NCBI RefSeq assembly: GCF_020171285.1
Contig: NZ_JAIUZI010000005.1
Span: 62,001-126,000 of the forward strand
DNA length: 64,000 nucleotides
Direction: 5' to 3'
Origin: Seohaeicola saemankumensis
Lineage (GTDB): Bacteria > Pseudomonadota > Alphaproteobacteria > Rhodobacterales > Rhodobacteraceae
Part shown: positions 27,155 through 36,034 of the stretch, in pieces
How positions within the stretch are numbered: position 1 is the first letter of the stretch
Layout: each line of letters starts with the position of its first letter
Notes under the pieces: generated by a model
The model's input: only the letters and a program-made list of their open reading frames with translations
Database searches by the model: none
What the model was told of the DNA's origin: nothing
Translations under genes and position numbers: made by a program

Positions 27155-27787
27155 ATGGATGTTGGCCGGATTATCGAAACGCCCGACTGCGTGGCGGAAG
27201 GGGCGGACTGGCTGGCGGGCCACGACCCCCGCTTTGCCGCCGCGCTGCGTGAAACCGGCCCTTTGCCCCTGCGCCGTAAACCGGACGGTTTTGCCGAACT
27301 GCTTAGCGCGATTGTCAGCCAGCAGGTCTCGGTGGCCTCGGCCAACGCGATCTGGGGCCGGATGAAGGATGCGGGCCTGACCGGTCCACGCAAGATCACA
27401 TGGGCCAGCGATGACGACCTGCGCGCCGCCGGGCTGAGCCGGCAAAAGATTCGCTATGCCCGTGCACTGGCCGAGGCGCGGATCAACTACACCGCCCTGC
27501 GCAGCGCGCCGACGGAGGAAGTGATCGCCACCCTGGTGGCGGTGCCGGGTATCGGGGCGTGGACGGCGGAAATCTATGCGATGTTCAGCCTCGGCCGCGC
27601 CGATGTGTTCGCGCCCGGCGATCTGGCCTTGCAGGAGGCCGCACGGGTGCTCTTTGATCTGCCTGAACGGCCCAAGGAGCGGGCGTTGCGTGACATGGCC
27701 TGCGACTGGAGCCCATGGCGGTCGGTTGCGGCGCGGCTGTTGTGGGCGTACTACCGCGTGGCCAAGAACAGGGAAGGGATCAGATGA
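27155..27787 (+). CDS. DNA-3-methyladenine glycosylase II (AlkA-type HhH-GPD)
   Basis: A 210-residue base-excision repair glycosylase that removes alkylated bases such as 3-methyladenine. The helix-hairpin-helix is VPGIGAWTAEIYAMF, followed by FAPGDLALQ in which Asp is the catalytic residue. The upstream FAELLSAIVSQQVSVASANAIWGR matches the family's core helix. The ATG at 27155 gives the usual length; longer frames run antisense through the MFS gene. Its stop overlaps the next gene's start (ATGA), so it is translationally coupled to the esterase. Confidence 0.88.
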   Translation: MDVGRIIETPDCVAEGADWLAGHDPRFAAALRETGPLPLRRKPDGFAELLSAIVSQQVSVASANAIWGRMKDAGLTGPRKITWASDDDLRAAGLSRQKIRYARALAEARINYTALRSAPTEEVIATLVAVPGIGAWTAEIYAMFSLGRADVFAPGDLALQEAARVLFDLPERPKERALRDMACDWSPWRSVAARLLWAYYRVAKNREGIR

Positions 27788-28449
27788 CTCGCGTATTGAA
27801 TGCCGGCCGCAAGGCGCCTTTGTCGGGAGATACCCGGTCGATTGTCGTGTTTGTGCATGGCTATGGGGCCAATGGCGCCGATCTGTTGGGGCTGGCCGAT
27901 CCGTTGGGCGAACACCTGCCCGACACCCTGTTCGTTGCCCCGGACGCGCCGGAAACCATCCCGGGCATGCCGAATGGGTACCAGTGGTTCCCGATCCCCT
28001 GGCTGGACGGATCCAGCGAGGAAGAGGCCGAGCGCGGTATCATGGCCGCCGCCGATGACCTGAATGCCTTTCTCGATGCGCTGATGGTGGACGAGGACGT
28101 CTTGCCCGAGCAGGTGGTGCTGTTCGGCTTTAGCCAGGGCACGATGATGAGCCTGCATGTGGCGCCGCGCCGCGAAGACCCGGTGGCCGGTATCGTCGCC
28201 TTTTCCGGCCGGCTGCTGTCGCCGGAAACGTTCAAGGACGGGGTGGTCAGCCGGATGCCGGTGCTGCTGGTGCATGGTGATGCCGACGACATGGTGCCGC
28301 CCCAGTCGCTGCCGCAGGCCGCCGAGGCGCTGCAAGAGGCGGGTTTCAAAGAAGTCTATGCCCACATCATGAAGGGCACCGGCCACGGTATCGCGCCCGA
28401 CGGGCTGAGCGTGGCGCTGGCGTTCATGCGCGACAAGCTGAGCCTGTGA
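27784..28449 (+). CDS. Carboxylesterase/phospholipase family serine hydrolase
   Basis: A 221-residue alpha/beta hydrolase of the acyl-protein thioesterase/carboxylesterase group. It has VFVHGYGANGADLLGLADPL for the oxyanion region, the nucleophile motif GFSQGTMMSL, VHGDADDMVPP with the catalytic Asp, and GTGHGIAPDG with the catalytic His. It is predicted cytoplasmic, with no signal. The ATG at 27784 overlaps the stop of the glycosylase gene by four bases. Confidence 0.87.
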   Translation: MTRVLNAGRKAPLSGDTRSIVVFVHGYGANGADLLGLADPLGEHLPDTLFVAPDAPETIPGMPNGYQWFPIPWLDGSSEEEAERGIMAAADDLNAFLDALMVDEDVLPEQVVLFGFSQGTMMSLHVAPRREDPVAGIVAFSGRLLSPETFKDGVVSRMPVLLVHGDADDMVPPQSLPQAAEALQEAGFKEVYAHIMKGTGHGIAPDGLSVALAFMRDKLSL

Positions 28450-28461
28450 TCTGATGCCCGA

Positions 28462-28495
28462 CCGGGGCCGCCCGCAAGGGACGGCTCCGGCCGAT
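28462..28495. terminator. Imperfect terminator hairpin between convergent genes
   Basis: CCGG..GCCG..CC and GG..CGGC..CCGG fold around GCAA (28462-28490), with mismatches, followed by CCGATTTGCT. It lies between the esterase gene (ends 28449) and the minus-strand RTX gene (ends 28500). Confidence 0.45.
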
Positions 28496-28499
28496 TTGC

Positions 28500-29786
28500 T
28501 CAAAGGATGAAGTCGGTGGCATCCAGCGATGCCAGGTTGACGTCGTGCAGGATGACCGCGTCGTCCTCGCTGAGGTCGATGCGGACGTTGCGGCCGACCT
28601 GCGTTGCCTCGGCCAGTACATCGGCCACGGTGGCAAAGTTGAAGTCCGACACGTCCAAACGGTCGGCCCCGGTGCCGAAATCGCGCACCCGGTCAATATC
28701 GCCACCCATCTCCATCACAAAGATATCCGCGCCCGCACGTCCCCACAGGTTGTCGTTGCCGGAACCGCCATTCAGGGTGTCGCGGCCCACACCGCCGTTC
28801 AGCACGTCCTGACCCTCTTCGCCGCGCAGGAAGTCATTGCCGCGCCGGCCAAGCAAAAAGTCATCACCTTCGCCGCCGCGCAACCCGTTGTTGCGGTTGT
28901 CGCCACGAATGTCGTCGCCAAAGACGCTGCCGCGGATGTCCTCGATGCTGACCAGCGTGTCGTATTGCCAGCCGGTGGTGTTGCGAACCAGCCCGTCGCG
29001 CAGGTCGGCGATGATGCCGGTGCGCCCGCCGCCGCGATCGTCATAGTAATGGTCCGAGGAGTAGCTGACCTCGTCCCGGCCGCCACGGCCGTCGATGTAA
29101 TCGGACCCGGACAGCGGATCGAACCGGTTCGATCCATTGTCGCCGCGCAGGTCGTCCGAGAATACGCTGGCGCGGATGATCTCGATGTTGACGATGGTGT
29201 CGGTATCGCCGAACCCGTCCCGAACGGTGCCCGCCGCCACGTCGGCCACGATGCCGAACCGGCCCTCGCCGGTGCTGCTGCTGTAATCGCGGGCATAGTC
29301 GGCGCGGTCGATGCCCGAGCCGCCGTTGATGAAATCGTTGCCGGCATAGCCACGGAACGACTCCCAGTCGTCGTTGGCCGCATTGCCGCCGATCAGGGTG
29401 TCGTTGCCCATGGTGGCCGAGACCACCTCGATGTCGATCAGCGTATCGGTATCCCCGAATTCGTCTGTCGCGGTGCCGGTGGCCAGGTTCACCGTCACGC
29501 CGACGTTGCCGTAGTAATAGACATAGTCATAGTCGTTCAGGCCGCCACTGCCGCCATCCAGAATGTCATTGCCCATACCGCCGTAAAAGTAGTCTTCGCC
29601 GTTGCCGCCGAAGAGCCGGTCGCGGCCATTGCCGCCGTCAAGATAGTCGTTGCCGTCGCCGCCGCGCAGCAGGTCGTTGCCGTCGCCGCCGAGCAGGCTG
29701 TCGTCGCCGCGCAGGCCGTTTATGGTGTCGTTCCCGATTGTTCCAGAAATGCGGTCAGTTGCAAAAGTTCCATTAAAAGTAGGCAT
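28500..29786 (-). CDS. RTX (hemolysin-type) calcium-binding repeat protein
   Basis: A 428-residue secreted protein built mostly of GGxGxDxux nonapeptides. There are blocks at residues about 20-80 (LLGGDGNDLLRGGDGNDYLD) and about 320-375, with degenerate calcium-binding modules between (NVEIIRAS and VSIEDIRGSVFGDD patterns repeat). There is no N-terminal signal peptide; the C-terminal region DFNFATVADVLAEA..GRNVRIDL..ILHDVNLASLDATDFIL is the usual uncleaved type I secretion signal. No protease or lipase domain is seen, so an adhesin, biofilm or S-layer-like role is only a guess. No type I secretion genes are in the window. Confidence 0.88.
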   Translation of the reverse strand: MPTFNGTFATDRISGTIGNDTINGLRGDDSLLGGDGNDLLRGGDGNDYLDGGNGRDRLFGGNGEDYFYGGMGNDILDGGSGGLNDYDYVYYYGNVGVTVNLATGTATDEFGDTDTLIDIEVVSATMGNDTLIGGNAANDDWESFRGYAGNDFINGGSGIDRADYARDYSSSTGEGRFGIVADVAAGTVRDGFGDTDTIVNIEIIRASVFSDDLRGDNGSNRFDPLSGSDYIDGRGGRDEVSYSSDHYYDDRGGGRTGIIADLRDGLVRNTTGWQYDTLVSIEDIRGSVFGDDIRGDNRNNGLRGGEGDDFLLGRRGNDFLRGEEGQDVLNGGVGRDTLNGGSGNDNLWGRAGADIFVMEMGGDIDRVRDFGTGADRLDVSDFNFATVADVLAEATQVGRNVRIDLSEDDAVILHDVNLASLDATDFIL

Positions 29787-30018
29787 TTAGTCCCCTATCC
29801 CAGTCTTCGATCAGTCGCGGATCCTCCCGGACGTTTCCGGACCTTAGTGGTAGGGCCTTGCCCGATCAAGCCCGGTACAAACCATGGTTGCATTGGCGGG
29901 GCCAAACACTCAGATTGGCGGCGTCTACCCTGTCGTCAATGGTTTTACCGAGGCGGCAGCACATGCCGAATTTCCGGCACCCCGCAACCCCGTTGCGGGC
30001 ATAACTTGGGAGAATGGA

Positions 30019-30318
30019 ATGCTGATCATCAGCGGAGTTATCGAGGTCAATCCGGACAATGTCGCGGCCGCGCAGACGGCGGCGACGGCCATGATGGAGG
30101 AAACCCACAGGGAAGAGGGCTGTATCGTTTACGAGTTCTCGCAGGTGATCGGGGCGCCGAACCGGTTTCGCGTCTACGAGGAATGGCGGGATGGGCCCTG
30201 TCTGAAAGCGCATTCCGAGTCCGCGCATATGCAGGTGTTCCGCGCCGCGCTGGAAGAGGTCGGCGTCGTGTCGCGCGATGTGTTCCTGATCAAGGGCGGC
30301 GAGAAAAAGCCGCTCTGA
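30019..30318 (+). CDS. Antibiotic biosynthesis monooxygenase (ABM) domain protein
   Basis: A 99-residue dimeric alpha/beta ferredoxin-like protein. The ATG at 30019 is chosen because GGGAGA precedes it and the result matches the length of a single ABM domain; a longer frame from 29884 adds a non-conserved tail. Family features are ISGVIEVNPDN, MMEETHREEGCIVYEF and RVYEEWRDGPCLKAHSESAHM. Members include YgiN-type quinol monooxygenases and heme-degrading enzymes; the substrate is unknown here. It is a stand-alone gene. Confidence 0.82.
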   Translation: MLIISGVIEVNPDNVAAAQTAATAMMEETHREEGCIVYEFSQVIGAPNRFRVYEEWRDGPCLKAHSESAHMQVFRAALEEVGVVSRDVFLIKGGEKKPL

Positions 30319-30333
30319 TCCGGGCGCGGACGG

Positions 30334-30771
30334 TCATGTCCCGTCCGCGTTCCACAGCCAGGGCTCGGCGAATTCGACTGAGTTACCAGCCGGGTCTCGG
30401 GTATAGAGAGAATGGGCGCCGTTTGGCCAATCGAATTCGGCCTCGATCTCGAAACCGTTGTTTATCAGGTGGTTGCGCATGTCTTCAATCTCGGGCCGGG
30501 GCATGGAAAAGCACATGTGCCCCGAACCGCGCGCACCGTGGGGCGGCACCGGAAGCCGGCTGTTGCGGCTGGGGATTTCACTGGCGTCGGGATTGAACAC
30601 CAACAGCATCGCCGCGCCCAAGCGAAAGAACACGTGCCGGCCCTCTACCTTCTGAACGATCTCAAGCCCCAGTACGGTGCCATAGAACCGTTCGGCGGCG
30701 GCCAGGTCGCCGGCGTATAGCCCGGTTTCCAGGATTGCCGAGGGCGCGAGGGGTAGGCGGGGTCCGGTCAT
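30334..30771 (-). CDS. VOC (glyoxalase/bleomycin-resistance) family protein
   Basis: A 145-residue protein with two beta-alpha-beta-beta-beta modules. ETGLYAGDLAAAERFYGTVLGL opens the first and HMCFSMPRPEIEDMRNHLINNG the second; the C-terminal SLYTRDPAGNSVEF is the classic VOC ending with a metal-binding Glu. The start MTGPRLPLAPSAI at 30771 is slightly preferred over the one five codons upstream. The substrate is unknown. It is tail-to-tail with the ABM gene and 30 bases downstream of the pseudouridine synthase on the same strand. Confidence 0.85.
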   Translation of the reverse strand: MTGPRLPLAPSAILETGLYAGDLAAAERFYGTVLGLEIVQKVEGRHVFFRLGAAMLLVFNPDASEIPSRNSRLPVPPHGARGSGHMCFSMPRPEIEDMRNHLINNGFEIEAEFDWPNGAHSLYTRDPAGNSVEFAEPWLWNADGT

Positions 30772-30801
30772 GACCCAGCGTAGCATCCCGCCGGCCCGCT
30801 G

Positions 30802-31359
30802 TCAGGGCGCGCGGATTTTGTCCCAGCTGCCGGGGGGTAGCCCGTCCAGTGTCCAATCGCCGATGCGCCAGCGGATCAGGCGCAGGGTGGGGTGGCCGAC
30901 AGCGGCGGTCATGCGGCGGACCTGCCGGTTGCGGCCCTCCCGCAGGGTCAGTTCGATCCAGCTGTCCGGCACGGATTTCCTGATACGGATCGGGGGGTTA
31001 CGGGGCCAGAGGTGGTTCGGTTCCAGCATCCGGCGCACCTGGGCGGGCCGGGTCGGGCCGTCCTTGAGCGTGACCCCGTCGCGCAGCGCGGCCAGCGCAT
31101 CGTCATCGGGCAGACCTTCGACTTGAACCCAGTAGGTCTTGGCCATCTTGTGGCGCGGGTCGGAGATGCGGGCCTGCAGCTTGCCGTTGTCGGTCAGCAG
31201 CATCAGGCCTTCGCTGTCCCGGTCCAGTCGCCCTGCGGGGTAAACCCCTGGCAGGTCGATGAAATCCGACAGCGTCCGGCGCGGGCTGCCGGCGCTGCCG
31301 CGATCGGTGAACTGGGGCAGCACGTCAAAGGGTTTGTTGAATCTGATCAGCCGGGTCAT
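30802..31359 (-). CDS. Small-subfamily rRNA pseudouridine synthase (RluE/RsuA type)
   Basis: A 185-residue enzyme without an S4 domain. The catalytic motif [16 protein letters not shown] carries the essential Asp, preceded by [13 protein letters not shown], and KTYWVQVEG and [10 protein letters not shown] follow. The length and lack of S4 fit RluE, which modifies 23S rRNA U2457, but the exact target cannot be assigned from sequence. The start at 31359 ([11 protein letters not shown]) is the conserved one. Confidence 0.87.
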   Translation of the reverse strand: MTRLIRFNKPFDVLPQFTDRGSAGSPRRTLSDFIDLPGVYPAGRLDRDSEGLMLLTDNGKLQARISDPRHKMAKTYWVQVEGLPDDDALAALRDGVTLKDGPTRPAQVRRMLEPNHLWPRNPPIRIRKSVPDSWIELTLREGRNRQVRRMTAAVGHPTLRLIRWRIGDWTLDGLPPGSWDKIRAP

Positions 31360-31419
31360 GCGGTCTGATAGCCCTGGCACGGGGGGCGTGGCAAGCGCCG
31401 GCCAGAGGGTCACATATCT

Positions 31420-31428
31420 TGTGGATAA
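31420..31428 (-). promoter_or_regulatory. Perfect DnaA box (TTATCCACA)
   Basis: TGTGGATAA on the plus strand is the exact complement of the consensus DnaA box. It lies in the 233-bp gap between the divergent pseudouridine synthase and HNH genes, 165 bases before the HNH start. It is isolated: no second box or AT-rich unwinding element is seen, so this is not an origin. It may be a regulatory or fortuitous site. Confidence 0.5.
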
Positions 31429-31429
31429 C

Positions 31430-31449
31430 TGTCATCTGCCTGTCATCTG
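31430..31449. repeat. Direct repeat TGTCATCTG at one-turn spacing
   Basis: TGTCATCTG occurs at 31430-31438 and 31441-31449, an 11-base period that puts both copies on the same DNA face. It directly follows the DnaA box and precedes the HNH gene, so it is a candidate regulator-binding site. Confidence 0.4.
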
Positions 31450-31592
31450 GGCACCGTATCTGGTGGGCGACATGTTGTGTAAACTCAAGACTTGCCTGCT
31501 GTGAACCACGATATATAGTCATCCTCAAGCTGGGACGGGGTTCCCCGTTCTGGTGCCGGACAGGGGCAGTCAGGGCGAGGTTGGAGTCCCGG

Positions 31593-32177
31593 ATGAACGA
31601 AGATTTCAGAAGAGAGTTCGTGCGTGAACCCGGCGCACTCAAGCATCACCCGGCGCTGGTGCTGAACGCCGATTACCGGCCGCTGTCCTACTACCCGCTT
31701 TCGCTATGGCCCTGGCAGGACGCCATCAAGGCCGCCTGGCTGGATCGTGTTGATATCGTTGCGGAATATGACGAAGTTGTCCGAAGTCCATCGACCGAAA
31801 TCAGGATCCCGTCGGTGGTGGTTCTCAAGGATTATGTCAAACCTCAAAAGCGCGTGGCCTTCACGCGCTTTAATTTATTCCTGAGGGACGAATTCCGCTG
31901 CCAGTACTGCGGTACCAAGGGCGATCTGACCTTTGACCACGTGGTGCCGCGGGCCGCCGGCGGGGTGACCAGCTGGCAGAACGTGGTGGCGGCCTGTTCG
32001 CCCTGCAATCTGCGCAAGGGGTCCAAGAGTTTGCATCGGGTGGGCATGTCGTTGCGCAAGCCGCCGCGCCAGCCGGGGGCGGAAGAGCTGCGCAACGTCG
32101 GCCGGAAATTCCCGCCGAACCACCTGCACGAGAGCTGGATGGATTTTCTCTACTGGGACGCCGAGCTGGAGGCGTGA
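31593..32177 (+). CDS. HNH endonuclease family protein
   Basis: A 194-residue protein. The HNH domain spans residues about 105-150: FRCQYCGTKG (first Cys pair), LTFDHVVPRAAGG (DH/H catalytic segment), SWQNVVAAC and SPCNLRKG (second Cys pair). The N-terminal 90 residues contain LVLNADYRPLSYYPLSLWPW, typical of this widespread alphaproteobacterial group. The start MNEDFRREF at 31593 follows GGTTGGAGTCCCGG. These proteins are conserved outside defence islands and their physiological role is unclear. It has its own promoter region with a DnaA box and a direct repeat. Confidence 0.87.
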   Translation: MNEDFRREFVREPGALKHHPALVLNADYRPLSYYPLSLWPWQDAIKAAWLDRVDIVAEYDEVVRSPSTEIRIPSVVVLKDYVKPQKRVAFTRFNLFLRDEFRCQYCGTKGDLTFDHVVPRAAGGVTSWQNVVAACSPCNLRKGSKSLHRVGMSLRKPPRQPGAEELRNVGRKFPPNHLHESWMDFLYWDAELEA

Positions 32178-32460
32178 GGCCCGGTTTGTGCGGTTTTGTA
32201 CCGGGACGCGGGACCGGTTGTGCTGTTTTGTACAAAGCGGAGACCGCCGGATTCGCCATATTTTGTTAACCTTTTACCGCCGCGCAGGCTCCGTTTGGCG
32301 GCGCCGCGACTCCGCTCTGGACGCAAGCGGTGAAAACCGGTTTGATTCGCGCGCGCCATTTGCCTGACTGTTGTCAGGAATGTGGCGCGCTGGCCCTGAG
32401 CAAACCGGATGGAACGATGACCCGCAGACCCATGAAACCGCGCGACTTGGAGACCCACAG

Positions 32461-33432
32461 ATGAGCGCGCCGACAGAGACCCGGCATGTGGATGTGACCA
32501 CCTTCGTGCGGGCCGAGACCGACAGCTATATGGCGCGCCGGGTGGCGATGGGGGCGCTGGGGCAATTTGTGCATGCGCGCGCGCCGGTGCGGATCGACAA
32601 GCAGGACGTGATCCGGATGAACCGCGACACGCTGATCTCGGCGGCGATTTTTGACCTGCGCCAGCCGGTCACGATCCGCATGCCCGAGACCGGTGGGCGG
32701 TTCCAGTCGCTGCAGGCGATCAGCCAGGATCACTATGTGGTCGGGCTGGAGCATGAGGCGGGCAGCTATCGATTCAGCGAGGAGAGCGTCGGGACCCGGT
32801 ACCTGGCGGTGATCGTGCGCACCTTCCTTGACCCGAACGACCCCGGCGACCTGGTCGCCGCCCACGCGGCGCAGGATGCGATCGCGGTGGAACAGGCCGA
32901 TCCGGGATGCTTCGAGGTGCCGAGCTGGGATACCGAGGCGCTGGCACAGACCCGCAAGCTGCTGCTGGGGCTGGCGATGGGATACCGGGGCGCGATCACG
33001 CGGGCCTTTGGCGCCAAGGACGAGGTCGACCCGGTCCGGCATCTGGTGGCGACGGCGGCCGGCTGGGGCGGCAACCCGGAGCGCGCCGCGATCTATGTGG
33101 AACGCCGGGTGGCGCAGAACGACGGCACGGTGCCGCATGTGCTGACCCTGCGCGATGTGCCGGTCGACGGGTTCTGGTCGGTCACGGTCTACAACGAACG
33201 TGGCTTCATGGAGCCGAACCCGGCGGATGTCTGTTCGGTCAACAATGTCACCGCCGCGCGCAACGCCGATGGCAGCGTGACGGTACAGTTCGGTGGCTGC
33301 GCCGGGGGCCAGGCAAATTGCATCCCGACACCGGCGAACTGGAGCTACAACATCCGCCTCTATCGCCCGCGTGCCGAGGTGCTGGACGGCAGCTGGCGTT
33401 GCCCGGAGGCGCAGCCGCTGCGCGGCACATAA
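32461..33432 (+). CDS. DUF1254/DUF1214 family protein
   Basis: A 323-residue protein. The N-terminal half resembles DUF1254 (RMNRDTLISAAIFDLRQPVTIRMPETGGRFQSLQ) and the C-terminal half is DUF1214 (GFWSVTVYNERGFMEPNP, then WSYNIRLYRPRAEVLDGSW). The start MSAPTETRHVD at 32461 is chosen for its fit to the domain. There is no signal peptide. The function of the family is not established. It is followed after two bases by the SnoaL-like gene, so both are probably one operon. Confidence 0.82.
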   Translation: MSAPTETRHVDVTTFVRAETDSYMARRVAMGALGQFVHARAPVRIDKQDVIRMNRDTLISAAIFDLRQPVTIRMPETGGRFQSLQAISQDHYVVGLEHEAGSYRFSEESVGTRYLAVIVRTFLDPNDPGDLVAAHAAQDAIAVEQADPGCFEVPSWDTEALAQTRKLLLGLAMGYRGAITRAFGAKDEVDPVRHLVATAAGWGGNPERAAIYVERRVAQNDGTVPHVLTLRDVPVDGFWSVTVYNERGFMEPNPADVCSVNNVTAARNADGSVTVQFGGCAGGQANCIPTPANWSYNIRLYRPRAEVLDGSWRCPEAQPLRGT

Positions 33433-33434
33433 CC

Positions 33435-34196
33435 ATGGGGGCCGGTGGCTTGGCATCGAAACGCGACCTGATCCAGAAGCTTCTCAAGGGTATCGAGACC
33501 GGCGACGCCAATGCGGCGGCCGTGGTGAACGAGGCGAAATACATCCAGCACAATCCGCAGACACACGAGGGCAGCGAAGGTCTGGCGGCGCTGTTCGCGC
33601 GGCTGTCGAAAACCAACCCGAAGGTCAGCTTCGTTCGTGTGTTCGAGGATGGCGACTTTGCCTTTGCCCATAATGAGTACGATTTCGCCAGCCTGCGGGT
33701 CGCCTTTGAGGTGTTCCGGTTCGAGGATGGCAAGGCGGTGGAGCACTGGGACAACATCCAGCCGATGCGGGGACCGAACCCGTCGGGGCGCGGCATGCTG
33801 GACGGCGACACCCGGATCGTGGACCTGGACCGGACCGAGGCCAACCGCGACACCGCGCGGCGCTTTGTCCGCGAGGTGCTGATCGGCCGGAAGCTGGACC
33901 AACTGCCGGACTATGTCGCCGCCGATCTGATCCAGCACAATCCGGAGTTGCCCGATGGCGCTGCCGCGCTGCGCGCGGCGCTGGAGGCGTCGGACGGGCC
34001 CCGCTATGACCGGCTGCATCGCGTTCTGGCGGAGGGCAATTTCGTCCTGTGCCTGAGCGAAGGCCACAAGGACGGCGTTCATTCCAGCTTTTACGACCTG
34101 TTCCGGCTGGACGGGGGACGCATCGTCGAACACTGGGACACCATCGAGGCGATCGCGCCGCGCAGCGAGTGGAAGAACCAGAACGGCAAGTTCTGA
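33435..34196 (+). CDS. Tandem SnoaL-like (NTF2-fold) protein
   Basis: A 253-residue protein with two copies of a SnoaL-like domain. The copies are residues about 8-110 (YIQHNPQTHEGSEGLAALF, FRFEDGKAVEHWDNIQPM) and about 130-245 (LIQHNPELPDGAAALRAAL, FRLDGGRIVEHWDTIEAI). The matched HNP and VEHWD segments show an internal duplication. SnoaL-type proteins act as cyclases, isomerases or aldol-type enzymes, or bind small ligands; no substrate is evident. It is two bases downstream of the DUF1214 gene. Confidence 0.82.
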   Translation: MGAGGLASKRDLIQKLLKGIETGDANAAAVVNEAKYIQHNPQTHEGSEGLAALFARLSKTNPKVSFVRVFEDGDFAFAHNEYDFASLRVAFEVFRFEDGKAVEHWDNIQPMRGPNPSGRGMLDGDTRIVDLDRTEANRDTARRFVREVLIGRKLDQLPDYVAADLIQHNPELPDGAAALRAALEASDGPRYDRLHRVLAEGNFVLCLSEGHKDGVHSSFYDLFRLDGGRIVEHWDTIEAIAPRSEWKNQNGKF

Positions 34197-34211
34197 GGCG
34201 CGGTTGCGGGG

Positions 34212-34547
34212 TCAGCCCGTGACTTTCTTGACGAACTGAGACTTCAGCCCCATCTGGCCGATGCCCGGCACCTTGCAGTCGATGTCGTGATCGCCTTCGA
34301 CCAGGCGGATGTTGCGGACCTTGGTGCCGACCTTGACCACCTGCGAAGAGCCCCTGACCTTGAGATCCTTGATCACGGTGACCGTGTCGCCATCGGCCAG
34401 CGCGTTGCCGACGCTGTCGCGCACCTGTGTTTCGGCAGGGTCGTCTGGCGCCCATTCGTGGCCGCATTCGGGGCAGATCAGCAATGCGTCCACCTGGTAG
34501 GTGAAGGCGGAGGAACATTCGGGGCAGGGCGGCAGTGTGTCGGTCAT
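34212..34547 (-). CDS. PhnA/YjdM-type zinc-ribbon protein
   Basis: A 111-residue protein. The start [13 protein letters not shown] at 34547 is the conserved one. The N-terminal zinc ribbon has CPEC and CPECGHEW pairs; the C-terminal PhnA domain reads [27 protein letters not shown], then [27 protein letters not shown]. Despite the PhnA name the family is not a phosphonoacetate hydrolase in general, and its function is unclear. It lies tail-to-tail with the SnoaL gene. Confidence 0.9.
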   Translation of the reverse strand: MTDTLPPCPECSSAFTYQVDALLICPECGHEWAPDDPAETQVRDSVGNALADGDTVTVIKDLKVRGSSQVVKVGTKVRNIRLVEGDHDIDCKVPGIGQMGLKSQFVKKVTG

Positions 34548-34734
34548 GGGGCGGCTATAGAGCGGCGCGGCGGCGATGGCCAGAGGCGGGGTGCGCGGTC
34601 TGCGTCGTGCTGGCCCGGCGCGGACGACCGCCGCCGGGCGACGCCCGCTGTTCAGGCAGGGCTTGCATCGGACACCGCGGCGTGGAGACTGTTTTGTGCC
34701 GCGCCGTTGGCCGGCGGTTTTGGAGGGGGAAGGG

Positions 34735-35103
34735 ATGGCACGCGAAGACACCGAACGCAGCGCGGACCTGTTGCAGGCCGTGGAGCGGTATTACCATGCG
34801 ATGGTGACTGCCGATGAGACGACGCTGCGCGCGCTGTTCGAGCCGCGTGCGACCATCATGGGCCATTTCGAGGGAGAGTTTCAGTGGCTGACCCTCGACG
34901 ATTTCGTCGCTGAAGCAAAAAGTCTCGTGGGCCAGCATGGCGCGCATGACACGCGGTTGGAAAGCCTGCGGATGGACGGCGATATCGCCTCGGTCTCTGT
35001 GTCCGGCAGATATGCCGGTGCCTGGATCGTGGATCATCTGTTGCTGGTCGAAATCGACGGGACGTGGATCATCACGAGCAAGTCGTTCCACGTGAGAAGT
35101 TGA
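34735..35103 (+). CDS. NTF2-like (SnoaL/lumazine-binding-like) protein
   Basis: A 122-residue single-domain NTF2-fold protein: [25 protein letters not shown] in the first helix and strand, [21 protein letters not shown], and the C-terminal [21 protein letters not shown]. The ATG follows a GGAGGGGGAAGGG ribosome site. No catalytic residues can be assigned. It is close to two other NTF2-fold units (in the double SnoaL protein), possibly reflecting local duplication, but sequence similarity between them is slight. Confidence 0.75.
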   Translation: MAREDTERSADLLQAVERYYHAMVTADETTLRALFEPRATIMGHFEGEFQWLTLDDFVAEAKSLVGQHGAHDTRLESLRMDGDIASVSVSGRYAGAWIVDHLLLVEIDGTWIITSKSFHVRS

Positions 35104-35115
35104 ACGGGGCGGCGG

Positions 35116-35850
35116 TCAGGCGGGGTTGCGGTGGGCCTGCGCGGATAGGTGCAGCTGGCGGATGTCGTCGTCTTCGAGCCCCAGCTCATCGAGGTGCCGG
35201 ACCAGCGAATCGAGGTAGTCGAAGTTGGGGCCGAGCCCGCCTTCGGCGCGGGCGATCATGCGGGCGGCCTCGTCTTCGGAGAGGTGCGGCGCGTAGCGGC
35301 GGTTGCCGCGGTCCATCAGGAAGGCCAGCGCCTCGACCGGGCCCTGGGGCGTTGCGGTTTGCAGGAAAGTGGGGCGGTAGGCGCCCGAGAACATCTCGCG
35401 CCGCCACATGAATTCGGTTTCGCGGTCGACAAGCGGGGCGGCGATGCGAAAGACGACGCCGTCGCAATGGCCGCCCTGGTCCAGCGCCGCCATCAGGCCG
35501 GGGCGGTCATGGCTGGCGCGGCCGCCTTCGAGCAGCATGCAGAAGCGGCGGCTATAGCCCGTGAGCGTGCCGTAGCGGTATTCCACGACATGCACCGCCG
35601 GGTCCCAGATCAGCGAGCCATAGGCAAAGACCCAGAGGTCGCGGTCCATCCGGCCCGCGAGCACCGCCTGCCGGTTGGCTTCGCGGTCGTCATGCTCCAT
35701 CCGCCAGCCGGGTGGCCAGCCTTCGGTGCGGGCCTGTTCGTCCAGCTCGTCATAGCGGTCCTGTCCAAAGCGCATCTCCGAGGCGTCCGGCGGGGTGATC
35801 CGGCCGCGCAGGGCGGGGGTGTGGCGAAAGACGTGCGGGGGAAACGGCAT
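35116..35850 (-). CDS. ChaC-type gamma-glutamylcyclotransferase
   Basis: A 244-residue protein with the ChaC signature VFAYGSLIWDP, then GYSRRFCMLLEGGRASHDRPGLMAALDQGG and ALAFLMDRGNRRYAPHLSEDEAARMIARAEG. Family members cleave glutathione to 5-oxoproline and Cys-Gly in the cytosol. The start MPFPPHVFRHTP at 35850 is preferred; an upstream in-frame Met adds 24 residues of uncertain value. It is tail-to-tail with the NTF2-like gene. Confidence 0.87.
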   Translation of the reverse strand: MPFPPHVFRHTPALRGRITPPDASEMRFGQDRYDELDEQARTEGWPPGWRMEHDDREANRQAVLAGRMDRDLWVFAYGSLIWDPAVHVVEYRYGTLTGYSRRFCMLLEGGRASHDRPGLMAALDQGGHCDGVVFRIAAPLVDRETEFMWRREMFSGAYRPTFLQTATPQGPVEALAFLMDRGNRRYAPHLSEDEAARMIARAEGGLGPNFDYLDSLVRHLDELGLEDDDIRQLHLSAQAHRNPA

Positions 35851-36034
35851 GCGGTAGTTTAGGCGGGTTCCGGCGCGCGGGACCAGCGGTTTTTGATCCC
35901 TGGCGGGGGATCGCGGCGTCATTTCCCCGCCCGTGCCGTGGTTCGGTCGCCGGATCCCTCATGCGTCTGCTCCGACCTCATGCGCATGCGCCTGTGGAAG
36001 GGAGGATCGGGCCGGTTGCGGGTCGGGCCTGTAG

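Noticed and set aside
28545..30596. 683-codon open frame antisense to the RTX gene
   Set aside because: The regular nonapeptide repeat on the minus strand produces a stop-free, Ala/Val-rich plus frame. It is an artefact of the repeat.
31400..31500. Replication origin suggested by a DnaA box
   Set aside because: A single box without further boxes, AT-rich element or replication genes is not enough.
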